Shown: positions 1 through 8,575 of the stretch, piece by piece
How the letters are laid out: each line of letters starts with the position of its first letter
How positions within the stretch are numbered: the first letter of the stretch is position 1
From: RUG14223 sp051881075
GTDB lineage: Bacteria; Bacillota; Clostridia; Oscillospirales; Acutalibacteraceae
Reading direction: 5' to 3'
Assembly: GCA_051881075.1 (NCBI GenBank)
Contig: JBJEPE010000002.1
Span: 1-27,024 of the forward strand
DNA length: 27,024 nucleotides
Made by a program: the position numbers and the translations under genes
The notes under the pieces: model-generated
Databases searched by the model: none
What the model was told of the DNA's origin: nothing
Seen by the model: only the letters and a program-made list of their open reading frames with translations

Positions 1-2
1 AC

Positions 3-3000
3 GGCTACTATGTAGGTACATACTCAGGCGAATATATGCTTAATTCGTGTATAGATACATCAATTATCGGCGAAAACAATGATATATGGATGGCTAAATA
101 TTACAACGCACTTATGAACATGACCCCAAGTGAAGCATATTCAAAGGTATCAAGCTATACCTCACAGTACAGCGCACTATACGGTATGTGGCAATGGAGT
201 TCAACAAGTTCTATCAGCGGTATTAGCGGTAACGTTGATGTTGACGTTGCATATAAGGATTACCCTACTATAATTAAGAGTAAGGGTCTTAACGGATTTA
301 GTGCTACTACCCCTACAGCAGCAACTCCGACTATTTCGTCGTCTAACACAACCGGCGGCAAGAACGTTACCATTGCCTGCTCTACAAGCGGCGCAACCAT
401 TTACTACACCACTGACGGTTCTACTCCGACTACATCAAGCACAAAATATTCTTCTGCCTTTAAGGTAACATCATCAACTACCGTTAAAGCTATTGCAGTA
501 GCAAGCGGTTATAATAACAGTTCGGTTGCTTCCAGTACAATATCCGTCAGTCAAACTGCCACACCTACCATAACAGCGGCTAACACAACCGGCGGTAAGA
601 ACGTTACCATTGCCTGCTCTACAAGTGGTGCAACCATTTACTACACCACTGACGGTTCTACTCCGACTACATCAAGTACAAAATACACTGCCGCATTCAA
701 GGTTACATCCTCTACTACCGTAAAGGCTCTTGCGGTAACAAGCGGATATACAAACAGCTCGGTGGCCTCAAGCACCGTTTCAGTAACACAGACCGCCACA
801 CCTACCATAACAGCGGCTAACACAACCGGCGGTAAGAGTGTCACTATTGCCTGTTCAACAAGCGGTGCAACTATTTATTACACAACTGACGGTTCTACCC
901 CGACTACATCAAGTACCAAATATACCGCCGCTTTCACGGTTACATCCTCTGCTACCGTAAAGGCGCTTGCAGTTACAAGCGGATATACAAACAGCTCGGT
1001 TGCTTCTAGCACCGTTTCAGTAACACAGACCGCCACACCTACCATAACAGCGGCTAACACAACCGGCGGTAAGAGTGTCACTATTGCCTGTTCAACAAGC
1101 GGTGCAACTATTTATTACACAACTGACGGTTCTACCCCGACTACATCAAGTACCAAATATACCGCCGCTTTCACGGTTACATCCTCTGCTACCGTAAAGG
1201 CGCTTGCAGTTACAAGCGGATATACAAACAGCTCGGTTGCTTCTAGCACCGTTTCAGTAACACAGACCGCCACACCTACCATAACAGCGGCTAACACAAC
1301 CGGCGGTAAGAGTATCACCATTGCCTCTTCAACAAGCGGTGCAACTATTTATTACACAACTGACGGGTCTACCCCGACTACATCAAGTACCAAATATACC
1401 GCCGCCTTCAATGTTACTGCGGATTCTACCACGATAAAGGCTCTTGCGGTAACAAGCGGATATACAAACAGCGCAGTTGCTTCAAGTACCGTAACCGTAA
1501 GCCAAGTATCAACTCCTGTCATAACAATAGACAGTTCCAAAAACGTAACTATTACCTGCTCTACAAGCGGTGCGACTGTTTACTACACAACAGACGGAAC
1601 AACACCGACTACATCAAGTAATGTTTACAGCAGTTCATTCAAGCTTACCACAAACGGTGCTACGGTAAAAGCAATAGCAGTAGCAAGCGGATACCGTAAC
1701 AGCAGCGTAGCAACTAAAACGGCAGAAATAACTAAGGCTGACAAGCCTGTTATAGCTTACACAGATTATGTCGGCGGTAAATACGTAGCATTCTCCAGCA
1801 CTACGGAGGGCGCAACTATTTACTATACTACAGACGGCACCGACCCGACAACGGAAAGTAAGGTATATACATCTAAATTCAAGCTTAGTGCGGCATCATA
1901 CACCATTAAAGCAATAGCCGTTGCAGACGGATATTATGACAGTGATATAATGGTAGAAACACTTGAGATACCGCGTGTAGAGGCCCCCGTAATAGCCATA
2001 GACGGAGCTAAGAACGTTACAATAACCTGCCCTACAGACGGTGCGGCTATTTACTATACAATCGACGGGACTAACCCGACAACAACAAGTAATGCTTATG
2101 AAGGCACATTTACACTTGCATCAAACGGTATTACCGTTAAGGCATATGCGGTTTTAAAAGGATATCGCAACAGTAGTGTAACATCCATGCTTGCGGAAAC
2201 AACTAAGGCCGACAAGCCTGTTATAGCTTACACAGACTATGTAGGCGGTAAATATGTAGCATTAACTACCAATACGGCAGGCGCAACCATATACTACACT
2301 ACAGACGGTACAGATCCTACTACGACCAGTAAGATATATACATCTAAGTTCAAATTAAGCGGTGCTTCATATACCATTAAAGCGATAGCCGTTGCAGATG
2401 GTTACTATGATAGTGATATAATGGAGGAAATACTTGAAATACCACGTGTTGAAACTCCTGCGATAACAATAGGACAGAATAACGGAATTATCACCGTAAG
2501 CATATCGTGCGATACAGGCGACAGCATTATATACTACACCACAGACGGCACTACACCGTCTACAACAAGCACACAATACGAGGGCATATTTACAATCGAT
2601 CAGGAAGCAACCGTAAGTGCCATTGCCACAAAAAGCGGTTACAGAAACAGCGCAAAGGCTACTGCAACATATACCGTATTGCCTGAGCTTGTGGTAATTG
2701 ATAAAACTGACGTTAGCATTAATAAAGGAGAAACCGTACAGCTAAGCGCAACGGTTACACCTGACAACGCAAAAAATAAGGCAGTTACATGGAGCAGTAG
2801 CAATGCTGCGGTAGCTACGGTATCAGAGAGCGGCTTAGTAACAGGTGTTGCCGACGGTAATGCTACTATAACAGCAACAACATCCAACGGCCTTACTGCT
2901 ACCTGCACCGTTACGGTTATAGACGACAGCGGCGTTTATGCACTTATAACCAGCCCTGATTATCTTATTCACGGCATACGGCTTGCTATTATTTATAACA

Positions 3001-5666
3001 ACTCTGTCGTTGGCAAGGTTTCAAGCAGTACAATGATAACAACCGATGTTACGGTATCTAACGGTATTGCTTCAAATATTGAAAATGAAGACACATGGAT
3101 AATAGAACAATCAGGTACTAAGTACTATCTGAAGAATACAGTTTCAGGCAAATATCTGGGTTTAAGCAGTTCCACAAGTGTAAATACAAGCGATACCGCA
3201 CAGGCATTTGACATTGCTCTGCAAAGTGACGGAACATTCCTTATAACTCATGTTGAATCCGGCAGATATCTCGGATATAACGGCTCTACAGGCTTTAAAC
3301 TGTACACCACCGGCTATATGAATACTCACCCCGGATATGTAAACATATATGTTTATAATACAAGCGGAAATCTACCTGACTCTAAACTTTACACAGCACA
3401 GGCACTTACAGACGGTCACGGTACTGTTACCAATACGGCCGAGGGCATGAGCTATATAAGCGGTACACAGGTAACATTTACGGCCACACCAAATGACGGA
3501 TATGAGTTTAATGCTTGGGTAGATGAAAATGGAAATACTGTTTCAACCGATGCACAATATACATTCAGTCTTACATCTGACACGGTTTATACCGCAACCT
3601 TTACACAGTTAAGCTGCGGTGCCGTAACCGCTTCACCTGACGGCGGAGTAATAAAAACAGGCAGCACGATAACACTTTCTGCCGCAAGCGGTGAAAAGAT
3701 AATGTACAGCATTAACGGTGGAGATTATGTTGAATATAAGTCCGCTATAATCGCAAATGAATTACCTATGTCAATAAGTGCATATACAACCCGTGACAAT
3801 TACCTGAACGGTTCGGTTTCACAATTCAGTTACACCGCCTCCGGAGTATTTGCTCTTATTCAAGACAGCTCTTATATAGAAAACGCAACCGAAAACACAA
3901 AATTTGCACTTATCTACAACGGAGCATATATAGGCAAAATAAGCAGCGGTACTGCACTGTCTACAGCAATCACTATATCAAACAATATTATTACGGATGT
4001 AAATGATATAACATCCTATAAGCTAGAGAAAAACGGCAATTACTACTATATCAAAAACTCATCTACGGACAAGTATCTGGCACTTACTACTACGGCGAAC
4101 TCCGCTAATGTTGTAAACAGCGATACCCCTGCAGCATTTGAACTTAGCAGACAGCTTGACGGTACATTCATATTTGTTCATGTTGACTCCGGCAGATATT
4201 TAGGCTATAACGGTTCTACAGGCTTTAAGCTGTACACCTATTCAGATAGTAACCTTACAAAATACTGCGGAAAAATCAGCGTGTACATATATACAGAGGA
4301 CGAGATACCTACAGTTAATGCTTTAAGCTCTGTTACAATATGTTCAGGCGGTAACGGCACCGTTACACCGGTATATACATCTGAAAGCATAGTAAACGGA
4401 ACTAAGCTGGAGCTTAATGCCGTAGCCAACAGCGGTTATATGTTCAGTGCATGGACAGACAGTAACGGTAAGGTGGTAAGCACAAATGCAAGCTTTACCC
4501 TCACCGTAAGTACTACAGAAACATATATCGCTACATTTACACAGCTTGTATGCGGTAAGGTAGTGGCAGATCCGGACAGCGGAGAAATAAAATCAGGTTC
4601 ACTTATAACACTTACTACGGATTATGATGCCGACATCATGTACAGCATTAACGGCGGCGAATACATTAAGTACACAGGCCCGTTTACGGCTGATGTGTTC
4701 CCGCTTACAATCAGCGCATATGCCACTAAGCAAAATTATGCCACGGGTGAGGTTTCAACATACAATTATACAAAGCCTGTTCTTGATGACAGCTTCAACG
4801 GTACATTTGTTAAGACGGGTACGTTAAGCTCAATATCCAATGATTCATTGTATATAATTGCGGTAAACGATAAGGCGATAAGCTCTGCCCTGTCATCATC
4901 CGCACTTACACCTGTTGATGTATCTGCATCAGGCAATAAGATAACCACAGATAATTCATCTATTATATGGGTAATACAGGCAACCGAAACAGACGGCGTT
5001 TATAAGCTTATGACTTCTGATAAAAAATACTTAAGCGGCAGTTCAAGCTCAAGTAACGTAAGTCTTAATACTACAGGCATAGAGGTAACTATAACCGCTA
5101 ACGGTGACGGTACATTTACAATTCATCAAAATAACGACTCAGGCTATTATTTGGGATATAACACAAACACAAATGTATTTAAATGGTATAAGTCTACTGC
5201 ATCAACGTATGCTTATGCTTTAAGCATATATAAATACGACAAATCTGCACAGGCCGTTCAGTACTATACCCTAAATGTATCTACAGACGGAAACGGCGAT
5301 CTGGCCACAGACATGAGCGGAACATATGCAGAGAACACTTCAATAACCGTAACCGCTGTTGAGCGCAGCAATTCAACATTTGACGGTTGGTACAATTCAA
5401 ACGGTGATTTACTCTGTGAGGATGCCCAGTATTCATTCACTATGATAGAGGACGTTACCTGCATTGCAAAGTTTATCATACTTACGGTAGGCGATCCGGA
5501 CGGTAACGGAAAGGTGGACGCTTCTGATACTCAGCTTATACTTGATTATCTGACTAATCTTTCAAGTATTTCAGAAAAATTTATGGAGTTTGCGGACTAC
5601 AACGATGACGGAAAGGTAAATCTGCTTGACGCATACCTTATATGCTTAGCCATAATAAACAATTAA
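3..5666 (+). CDS. Secreted modular GH25 lysozyme-like protein with dockerin (5' truncated)
   Basis: The reading frame is open from base 3, so the gene begins before the window and the ATG at 36 is internal. The first ~95 residues match the end of a GH25 (Lyc25/cellosyl-type) muramidase: a WMAKYYN strand, then YGMWQW, GISGNVDVD and YKDYP, the usual family ending. After it come ten chitobiase/hexosaminidase C-terminal-like repeats (about 321-2690, hallmark IYYTTDGSTPT), one Big_2 Ig-like domain (about 2691-2925), three lectin-like modules (about 2931-3380, 3843-4300, 4790-5245) each followed by an InlB-type repeat (NAWVDENG, SAWTDSNG, DGWYNSNG), and a C-terminal dockerin (5487-5663). The catalytic Asp/Glu of GH25 and any signal peptide would lie upstream and cannot be checked. 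The likely role is an extracellular peptidoglycan hydrolase or binder tethered through cohesin. Architecture is clear; substrate is inference. Confidence 0.85.
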   Translation, partial: GYYVGTYSGEYMLNSCIDTSIIGENNDIWMAKYYNALMNMTPSEAYSKVSSYTSQYSALYGMWQWSSTSSISGISGNVDVDVAYKDYPTIIKSKGLNGFSATTPTAATPTISSSNTTGGKNVTIACSTSGATIYYTTDGSTPTTSSTKYSSAFKVTSSTTVKAIAVASGYNNSSVASSTISVSQTATPTITAANTTGGKNVTIACSTSGATIYYTTDGSTPTTSSTKYTAAFKVTSSTTVKALAVTSGYTNSSVASSTVSVTQTATPTITAANTTGGKSVTIACSTSGATIYYTTDGSTPTTSSTKYTAAFTVTSSATVKALAVTSGYTNSSVASSTVSVTQTATPTITAANTTGGKSVTIACSTSGATIYYTTDGSTPTTSSTKYTAAFTVTSSATVKALAVTSGYTNSSVASSTVSVTQTATPTITAANTTGGKSITIASSTSGATIYYTTDGSTPTTSSTKYTAAFNVTADSTTIKALAVTSGYTNSAVASSTVTVSQVSTPVITIDSSKNVTITCSTSGATVYYTTDGTTPTTSSNVYSSSFKLTTNGATVKAIAVASGYRNSSVATKTAEITKADKPVIAYTDYVGGKYVAFSSTTEGATIYYTTDGTDPTTESKVYTSKFKLSAASYTIKAIAVADGYYDSDIMVETLEIPRVEAPVIAIDGAKNVTITCPTDGAAIYYTIDGTNPTTTSNAYEGTFTLASNGITVKAYAVLKGYRNSSVTSMLAETTKADKPVIAYTDYVGGKYVALTTNTAGATIYYTTDGTDPTTTSKIYTSKFKLSGASYTIKAIAVADGYYDSDIMEEILEIPRVETPAITIGQNNGIITVSISCDTGDSIIYYTTDGTTPSTTSTQYEGIFTIDQEATVSAIATKSGYRNSAKATATYTVLPELVVIDKTDVSINKGETVQLSATVTPDNAKNKAVTWSSSNAAVATVSESGLVTGVADGNATITATTSNGLTATCTVTVIDDSGVYALITSPDYLIHGIRLAIIYNNSVVGKVSSSTMITTDVTVSNGIASNIENEDTWIIEQSGTKYYLKNTVSGKYLGLSSSTSVNTSDTAQAFDIALQSDGTFLITHVESGRYLGYNGSTGFKLYTTGYMNTHPGYVNIYVYNTSGNLPDSKLYTAQALTDGHGTVTNTAEGMSYISGTQVTFTATPNDGYEFNAWVDENGNTVSTDAQYTFSLTSDTVYTATFTQLSCGAVTASPDGGVIKTGSTITLSAASGEKIMYSINGGDYVEYKSAIIANELPMSISAYTTRDNYLNGSVSQFSYTASGVFALIQDSSYIENATENTKFALIYNGAYIGKISSGTALSTAITISNNIITDVNDITSYKLEKNGNYYYIKNSSTDKYLALTTTANSANVVNSDTPAAFELSRQLDGTFIFVHVDSGRYLGYNGSTGFKLYTYSDSNLTKYCGKISVYIYTEDEIPTVNALSSVTICSGGNGTVTPVYTSESIVNGTKLELNAVANSGYMFSAWTDSNGKVVSTNASFTLTVSTTETYIATFTQLVCGKVVADPDSGEIKSGSLITLTTDYDADIMYSINGGEYIKYTGPFTADVFPLTISAYATKQNYATGEVSTYNYTKPVLDDSFNGTFVKTGTLSSISNDSLYIIAVNDKAISSALSSSALTPVDVSASGNKITTDNSSIIWVIQATETDGVYKLMTSDKKYLSGSSSSSNVSLNTTGIEVTITANGDGTFTIHQNNDSGYYLGYNTNTNVFKWYKSTASTYAYALSIYKYDKSAQAVQYYTLNVSTDGNGDLATDMSGTYAENTSITVTAVERSNSTFDGWYNSNGDLLCEDAQYSFTMIEDVTCIAKFIILTVGDPDGNGKVDASDTQLILDYLTNLSSISEKFMEFADYNDDGKVNLLDAYLICLAIINN
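321..2690 (+). repeat. Ten tandem chitobiase C-terminal-like domain repeats
   Basis: Ten units of about 76-80 codons lie inside the large secreted protein. The first four unit starts are 321, 558, 795 and 1032, an exact 237-bp spacing; the fifth starts at 1269 and carries one extra codon. Later units are more divergent. Units 6-7 and 8-9 form a two-domain super-repeat with a 471-bp offset (for example ADKPVIAYTDYVGGKYVA at about 1739 and again at 2210). Each unit carries the core IYYTTDG and ends with an aromatic-rich xGYxNS motif. The family (CHB_HEX_C, PF13290-like) forms small beta-sandwiches often used as spacers or carbohydrate-contacting modules. Confidence 0.85.
795..1268 (+). repeat. 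Two identical 237-bp tandem units
   Basis: Bases 795-1031 and 1032-1268 read identically at the nucleotide level, synonymous positions included. The flanking units at 558 and 1269 differ by scattered substitutions. This points to a recent in-frame duplication or gene conversion, and the array could vary in copy number between strains. Confidence 0.9.
5487..5663 (+). other. Type I dockerin domain at the C-terminus
   Basis: Two F-hand calcium-binding segments are present: DPDGNGKVDASD followed by a helix TQLILDYL, then DYNDDGKVNLLD followed by AYLICLAI. Asp/Asn residues occupy positions 1, 3, 5 and 12 of both loops, as in type I dockerins. The residues that usually set cohesin specificity are Ala-Ser in the first loop and Leu-Leu in the second, so the repeats are asymmetric. 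A dockerin implies attachment to a cohesin-bearing scaffoldin or a cell-surface anchor encoded elsewhere. Confidence 0.85.
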
Positions 5667-5728
5667 ACTTTGTATAACAGAAAAATTCAAACCGTATCTG
5701 ACCTTTAATTAAATTATAAGCAAATATT

Positions 5729-5768
5729 ATCTCCCACACTCATATCTATTGATATAGGTGTGGGAGAT
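5729..5768 (+). terminator. Strong hairpin after the modular protein gene
   Basis: An 11-bp perfect inverted repeat (ATCTCCCACAC at 5729-5739, GTGTGGGAGAT at 5758-5768) encloses a second 5-bp stem ATATC/GATAT. It lies 62 bases past the stop codon. The following tract TTACTTTATG is only moderately T-rich, so this may be an intrinsic terminator or a 3'-stabilising hairpin. Confidence 0.65.
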
Positions 5769-5887
5769 TACTTTATGTAGTAATAATGATATCGTCATTT
5801 TTTAAATAATTTATTACGATATTCCTCTAAATAGCTATATTTTTAACAAACATTTTAAAAAAATTAGTAAGTTTTTTAGGATTTTTA

Positions 5888-5916
5888 TTGCATTTTAAAA
5901 AATCGTTTGGTATAAT
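5888..5916 (+). promoter_or_regulatory. Promoter of adenine deaminase
   Basis: A -10 box TATAAT at 5911-5916 is preceded, 17 bases upstream, by TTGCAT at 5888-5893. Transcription would start near 5923. The in-frame ATG at 5919 would then fall at or before the transcript start, which argues for the ATG at 5952 as the true start. Confidence 0.65.
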
Positions 5917-5951
5917 ATATGAAATACTCATGGAAAGGTTGGTACATTTTT

Positions 5952-7601
5952 ATGATGAAGCAACTTATTAATGCCGCATTAGGCAAAGCTGAACCGGATA
6001 TTATATTTAAAAACGCAACCGTCGTTGATGTTTTTACACATAAACTTATACAATGTGATGTTGCCGTATCTTGCGGTAAGATAGCAGGCTTAGGAACTTA
6101 CAGCGGAACACATGAGGTTGACTGTACCGATAAGTACCTTATGCCGTCATTTATAGACAGCCACTTACATATAGAGTCAAGTATGCTGTCACCGTCGGAA
6201 TATGCTAAGATAGTAGTGCCTAAGGGCGTTACCACCATTATAGCCGACCCACACGAGATAGCCAACGTATGCGGTGAAAAGGGACTTAAATACATGATAG
6301 ACTCCGCTAAATCCGTACCGCTGGATATAATGTATATGTTGCCGTCATGCGTGCCTGCCACCCCATTTGACAGCTCAGGCGCACGTATAGGCAGCGCCGC
6401 TACAAAGCGACTCATGGAGGAATACGAATTTCTCGGTTTAGGAGAAATGATGGATTATACCGGCGTTATCTCTGCCAACGATGAAACATTAGCTAAGATA
6501 GAGTGTGCGGATATCTGTGACGGCCACGGTCCTATGCTGTCAGGCAAAGAGCTTTGTGCATATGCTTCAACCGGTATATTGACAGACCACGAATGTGTAA
6601 CGGCAGAAGAAGCTTTGGAGAAAATCCGCTTAGGTATGTATGTTCAGATAAGAGAGGGAACAAGCGCAAAGAACTTGTCTGAGCTTATAAAGGCCATTGA
6701 TCCTTATACTCTAAGAAGAATACTTTTCTGTACTGATGATAAACATATAAATCATATAATTGAAACAGGTACGATATCAAACTGCGTAAGCAAGGCGATA
6801 AGTCTAGGTGTAGATCCTATTGATGCAATTACCATTGCTACGCTTAATCCTGCCGATTGTTACGGATTAAAGAAGAAGGGAGCAATAGCCCCCGGTTATG
6901 TGGCTGACCTGCTTGTTTGTGAGGATATCACCGCTCAGAACATTCTTGAAGTTTACAAAGACGGTAACATTGTCGCACGCAACGGCAAGGCTTTGTTTGA
7001 AAAGATAGCAGTTAATCATGACGATGTTATAAACACAGTACATATTAAGGAATTTACCGCTGAAGCCTTTGAGCTTGAATTTACACCGGGTATGCCTGTT
7101 ATAAAGGTTATGCCTGATACGCTTGTTACAGCTAAGGTAAACAAAGATACCCCAGATGGACTTAACTACTGCGCCGTTATTGAACGTCACAAGGCAAGCG
7201 GCAACGTAGGCCTTGCATGGGTTGACGGCTTTGCACTCAAGCGTGGTGCAATAGCTCAAAGCATAGGTCACGATTCACACAACATCACCGTTGTCGGATC
7301 TAATCCTGAGGATATGGCAGTAGCCGTAAATGCCTTGGGAACAGAGGGCGGTATTACCGTTGCCTGTGACGGTAAGGTAATCGCCAAGCTTGCATTGCCT
7401 ATTGCAGGTCTTATGTCAGATTTGCCTGCGGAAACCGTAAACGAAGAGAATGCAAGGGTAGTAGAAGCCGCTATGGCACTTCGTGATAATCACGATGTAG
7501 ACATATTTATGATGCTGTCATTCATCTCTCTGTTTGTTATTCCTGAGATTAGACTTAACGACAGAGGTCTGTTTAATGTTATTGAGCAGCAGTACATTTA
7601 A
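5952..7601 (+). CDS. ade: Adenine deaminase
   Basis: The product converts adenine to hypoxanthine and ammonia. It is an amidohydrolase-superfamily enzyme of the bacterial Ade type, about 549 residues from the chosen start and so in the family range. The metal site segment FIDSHLHIESSMLSP, then GVTTIIADPHEIANVCG, the GLGEMMD strand and DGHGP are all Ade-type, as is TDDKH later in the protein. The C-terminal half holds the family-typical IGHDSHN and ALGTEGG segments. An upstream ATG at 5919 lies inside the promoter region, and the 11 extra residues it would add (beginning MKYSWKGW) are not family-like; ATG 5952 (or 5955) follows an AAGGTTGG sequence. The gene stands alone between two terminators, apart from the purine island, but would feed hypoxanthine into it. 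Confidence 0.93.
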   Translation: MMKQLINAALGKAEPDIIFKNATVVDVFTHKLIQCDVAVSCGKIAGLGTYSGTHEVDCTDKYLMPSFIDSHLHIESSMLSPSEYAKIVVPKGVTTIIADPHEIANVCGEKGLKYMIDSAKSVPLDIMYMLPSCVPATPFDSSGARIGSAATKRLMEEYEFLGLGEMMDYTGVISANDETLAKIECADICDGHGPMLSGKELCAYASTGILTDHECVTAEEALEKIRLGMYVQIREGTSAKNLSELIKAIDPYTLRRILFCTDDKHINHIIETGTISNCVSKAISLGVDPIDAITIATLNPADCYGLKKKGAIAPGYVADLLVCEDITAQNILEVYKDGNIVARNGKALFEKIAVNHDDVINTVHIKEFTAEAFELEFTPGMPVIKVMPDTLVTAKVNKDTPDGLNYCAVIERHKASGNVGLAWVDGFALKRGAIAQSIGHDSHNITVVGSNPEDMAVAVNALGTEGGITVACDGKVIAKLALPIAGLMSDLPAETVNEENARVVEAAMALRDNHDVDIFMMLSFISLFVIPEIRLNDRGLFNVIEQQYI

Positions 7602-7614
7602 TTTATAAATTATA

Positions 7615-7640
7615 GCCATCCGTTTTTGGGTGGCTTTTCT
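7615..7640 (+). terminator. Intrinsic terminator of ade
   Basis: GCCATCC (7615-7621) pairs with GGGTGGC (7628-7634) with one T-G wobble around a GTTTTT loop, followed by TTTTCTTTTT. It lies 13 bases after the ade stop. Confidence 0.85.
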
Positions 7641-7675
7641 TTTTACTGTCAAATAATAAATCAGTCCGGCACTAA

Positions 7676-7724
7676 AAATACAGCGGTAAAATCGCAAGAA
7701 AGTTGTGGTTTTACCGCTGTATTT
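7676..7724. repeat. 16-bp perfect inverted repeat
   Basis: AAATACAGCGGTAAAA at 7676-7691 is exactly inverted at 7709-7724, separated by 17 bases. It is the second hairpin after ade. A T-rich tail follows on both strands (ATTTGTTT on +, TATTTTTAG on -), so it could be a backup bidirectional terminator. It could also be a small dispersed palindromic element; no target-site duplication was found. Confidence 0.7.
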
Positions 7725-7768
7725 GTTTAGATTAAGTTTAGAAACAAAGCGTATTATATTTATCAAAT

Positions 7769-7801
7769 CTTGTCATAATAGCACGAAAAATGTATGACAA
7801 G
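7769..7801 (+). promoter_or_regulatory. Candidate promoter of the plsC operon inside a 9-bp dyad
   Basis: TTGTCA (7770-7775) and TATGAC (7793-7798) have 17-bp spacing and could be -35 and -10 boxes. Both lie in a perfect inverted repeat: CTTGTCATA at 7769-7777 and TATGACAAG at 7793-7801. A dimeric regulator binding the dyad would cover the promoter. The -10 match is only 4 of 6. Confidence 0.4.
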
Positions 7802-7852
7802 CTCTTAAAAATGTCGTTGCTAAAATATAAACCTTATGTTCAGAGGTAGCTT

Positions 7853-8575
7853 ATGAAAATATTAATAACCGTCCTGTTGACCTTTATCGGATTACTGTTG
7901 GCATATATTCTGCTGATTTGTATAAGTGCTTTTTTAGTGGACACTAAAACAGAATACTCCACAAACAGCCGATATTACAGATGGCTGTTAAACAGTGCAA
8001 CCGGACTGCTGCTCTTCTTTGGAAGAATTAAAGTAAAAGTATCGGGAGAAGAAAAAATCCCATCAGACAGTCGCTTTCTGTTCGTTTCCAATCATCGCAG
8101 TAAATTTGACCCCATAATTTCATGGTATATACTCCGCAAATACGATGTCGCATTTATCTCTAAGCCGGAAAATTTTGATGTTCCTGCATTTGGGCGTATT
8201 ATAAGAAAATGCTGTTTTATGGCGATTGACAGAGAAAATCCGAGAAACGCAATAAAAACTATTATAAAAGCATCAGAGCTTATAAAATCCGATACGGTAT
8301 CAATAGGAGTTTATCCTGAGGGAACACGAAGCAAAACAAACGAGCTTTTACCCTTTCATAACGGAGTATTTAAAATTGCACAAAAGGCAAATGTTCCCAT
8401 AGTCGTTGCTTCTATACGTGGTACGGAAAAGATACATAAAAACACCCCTTTCCGTTCCGTACCGGTAAACATTGATATTTTAGATGTGCTGTCATCTGAA
8501 GATATTTATCACCGCAGGACAGATCAAATAGGCGAAATAATAAGAAATGAAATTGAAAAGAAGCTGATAGCATGA
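7853..8575 (+). CDS. plsC: 1-acylglycerol-3-phosphate acyltransferase family (PlsC-like)
   Basis: The likely reaction is acyl transfer to lysophosphatidic acid, giving phosphatidic acid at the inner face of the membrane. The 240-residue protein has one N-terminal membrane segment (about residues 3-29), the catalytic HX4D box with His81 and Asp86 (NHRSKFD), and the substrate-binding box YPEGTRS at 154-160. Length and motif spacing fit PlsC/LPLAT proteins. AGAGGT lies 7 bases before the start. It is the first gene of a three-gene lipid operon, and its stop overlaps the next start (ATGA). Other LPLAT acceptors are possible; phospholipid neighbours favour PlsC. Confidence 0.88.
   Translation: MKILITVLLTFIGLLLAYILLICISAFLVDTKTEYSTNSRYYRWLLNSATGLLLFFGRIKVKVSGEEKIPSDSRFLFVSNHRSKFDPIISWYILRKYDVAFISKPENFDVPAFGRIIRKCCFMAIDRENPRNAIKTIIKASELIKSDTVSIGVYPEGTRSKTNELLPFHNGVFKIAQKANVPIVVASIRGTEKIHKNTPFRSVPVNIDILDVLSSEDIYHRRTDQIGEIIRNEIEKKLIA

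Noticed and set aside
641..1540. Four similar open frames on the minus strand, spaced by 237 bases
   Set aside because: They are reverse-strand reflections of the tandem repeats in the secreted protein. They share the repeat spacing, have no ribosome binding sites and encode low-complexity V/T/A-rich peptides.
321..2690. Regular repeats considered as a CRISPR or VNTR array
   Set aside because: The repeat unit is 237 bases, fully coding and in frame, with no short palindromic repeats or unique spacers. It is a protein-domain array.
5769..5951. Purine riboswitch before adenine deaminase
   Set aside because: The conserved core and three-way junction of the purine riboswitch are not present, and the promoter at 5888-5916 leaves only about 30 bases of leader.
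5919..5951. Upstream start of adenine deaminase at 5919
   Set aside because: It overlaps the predicted transcription start and would add a non-family N-terminus; ATG 5952 is preferred.
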